From Candidatus Latescibacterota bacterium (lineage in GTDB: Bacteria; Latescibacterota; UBA2968; UBA8231): DNA of 42,326 nucleotides. Made by a program: the position numbers and the translations under genes. The stretch spans positions 1 through 42,326 of the forward strand of contig DQLG01000864.1 in NCBI GenBank assembly GCA_015660315.1, read 5' to 3'. The notes under the pieces are model-generated. The model saw only the letters and a program-made list of their open reading frames with translations, had not been told where the DNA came from and did no database searches. Positions 41,497 to 42,326 of this stretch are shown here, in pieces (positions within the stretch are counted from its first letter, which is position 1; every line of letters begins with the position of its first letter).

Positions 41497-42326
41497 TCAA
41501 GCCATCCATTCCAGTGTTGCGAGCACCGCCATAATCTGTAACCGCACCTGATCCTCCACCGGAGTCGCCGGATTGTTGTTTTGCACCTCGGTGACGATGT
41601 GGACCATCCGCTCGCAAATCGGTCGCCATACAGCATTCAGCAAATTGCGCTGCACGTCATTGTTGCGATAGGGAATCTCGGCCCGCTCGCGCGGCCGGGC
41701 GCCGGCCTGCCGCCAGCAGGCCATAATCTCCTCAGCCAACGAAAGATGCTCAGTCTGCATCCCCAGCGACAGTTCTTCCTGACAAGTCGGTAGGAAAAGT
41801 GCGGTGTTACGGTCGGAGCTTAGAAACTCGGTCTGGTGCAGATCTAGCCAGACATCGTAGGTGGCCGCCTCATCCAGTGTGAAGAAGGAGCGGAAAAACG
41901 TTGAGCGATAATCGCGGTTTGGCTCGACATAGAGAAACTCTTCTAATTGCTCGTAGGCGATTCCGATTAGCGCGGGGGCCACGACCTCGCGCATATCCCA
42001 AGCGTCCACCCGCGGGAAACGCGCACCCTTCTGCTCCCCCGATTCCCCGAACATCCACAGGAAAAACTGCTCATTCGCAATCTCCGTACCATCCCAAAAT
42101 TCAACCGGCGCGCGCGCACTGCCGCCGGGATTGGCGTCCGGTACTAGGGTGATTGAGAAATGCGCTAAAACCCATGCTCGCCAAGCCGCGTTGCGCACAC
42201 CATAATCGCGCCAACCCGCCAATGCCTTAGCCAGTTCCATACAGGCGGCGGCACCGGCGGGTTCGTGCGCGTGCGGGCGGGAGATGAAGAGTCGCTTTTC
42301 GCCCCGACCAAAAGTCAGCGCGTATA
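41497..42326 (-). CDS. M14-type zinc carboxypeptidase-like protein (5' end outside window)
   Basis: The leftward frame is open to the window edge at 42326 and is therefore partial. I do not use the ATG at 42240 as the start because the conserved zinc site lies upstream of it. ISRPHAHEPAGAAAC holds the M14 H-x-x-E motif (42262-42273). VPDANPGGSARAP corresponds to the NPDG...R substrate-binding segment. WLDLHQTEF supplies the third zinc ligand (His codon at 41836-41838), and VHIVTEVQ near the C-terminus is where the catalytic Glu lies in this family. It probably trims a peptide, an N-acyl amino acid or another amide. Only about 276 residues are visible. It ends 3 bases from the convergent PhyH gene. 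Confidence 0.82.
   Translation of the reverse strand, partial: YALTFGRGEKRLFISRPHAHEPAGAAACMELAKALAGWRDYGVRNAAWRAWVLAHFSITLVPDANPGGSARAPVEFWDGTEIANEQFFLWMFGESGEQKGARFPRVDAWDMREVVAPALIGIAYEQLEEFLYVEPNRDYRSTFFRSFFTLDEAATYDVWLDLHQTEFLSSDRNTALFLPTCQEELSLGMQTEHLSLAEEIMACWRQAGARPRERAEIPYRNNDVQRNLLNAVWRPICERMVHIVTEVQNNNPATPVEDQVRLQIMAVLATLEWMA

Overview
The window (about 42 kb, GC-rich, with large GC-rich genes and a few AT-rich gaps) reads as a chromosomal segment of a Gram-negative bacterium of the FCB superphylum type. Four secreted proteins end in the same FlgD/type IX-like C-terminal sorting module (PNPFN..., then a TWDG or EWD turn, then G-Y-F/Y). They occur beside a gingipain-like C25 peptidase, a TonB-dependent receptor with a carboxypeptidase-like N-terminal domain, and the sulfatase, enolase-superfamily and phytanoyl-CoA dioxygenase enzymes common in Latescibacterota- or Poribacteria-like genomes. 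I infer something near Latescibacterota; the sequence alone does not prove it.

Layout. 1-4.1 kb: the broken tail of one hybrid histidine kinase, an intact multi-domain hybrid kinase, and a convergent zinc-ribbon receiver protein sharing an apparent operon with citrate synthase. 5.6-11 kb: a giant secreted C25 peptidase. 11.2-16.3 kb: a small helical protein, a YtoQ-family protein, a tiny secreted Cys peptide, a secreted heparinase II/III-like lyase and a small envelope protein. 16.3-17.6 kb: decayed HDOD and DUF4331 genes, then an AT-rich gap. 17.6-19 kb: glutaminyl cyclase and MoaB. 19.2-23.1 kb: a cobalamin riboswitch with a terminator, a BtuB-like receptor and a secreted beta-propeller, forming a B12 acquisition operon. 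23.3-26.5 kb: a membrane-anchored EEP phosphatase/nuclease, a short MetE-like protein and HemB. 26.6-29.5 kb: a DUF3179 relic, a secreted HExxH metalloprotease, and a truncated haemoglobin next to the stump of an NsrR/Rrf2 regulator. 29.5-32.8 kb: an uncharacterised 665-residue protein and a mandelate-racemase-family enzyme. 32.8-34.4 kb: a gene graveyard (DUF4097, an ankyrin-protein-like N-terminus, an ECF sigma factor, one unknown). 34.4-42.3 kb: sulfatase, broken HAD hydrolase, topoisomerase III, nucleoside hydrolase, PhyH dioxygenase and an M14 carboxypeptidase cut by the window edge.

The main themes are outer-membrane and secreted scavenging (B12 uptake, peptidases, polysaccharide and sulfate-ester degradation), tetrapyrrole- and B12-linked metabolism, and an unusual density of broken genes: nine relics in 42 kb. 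Several relics have lost internal blocks as well as reading frame, so most are probably genuine pseudogenes and not sequencing errors. I saw no tRNA, rRNA, CRISPR array, insertion sequence or prophage.
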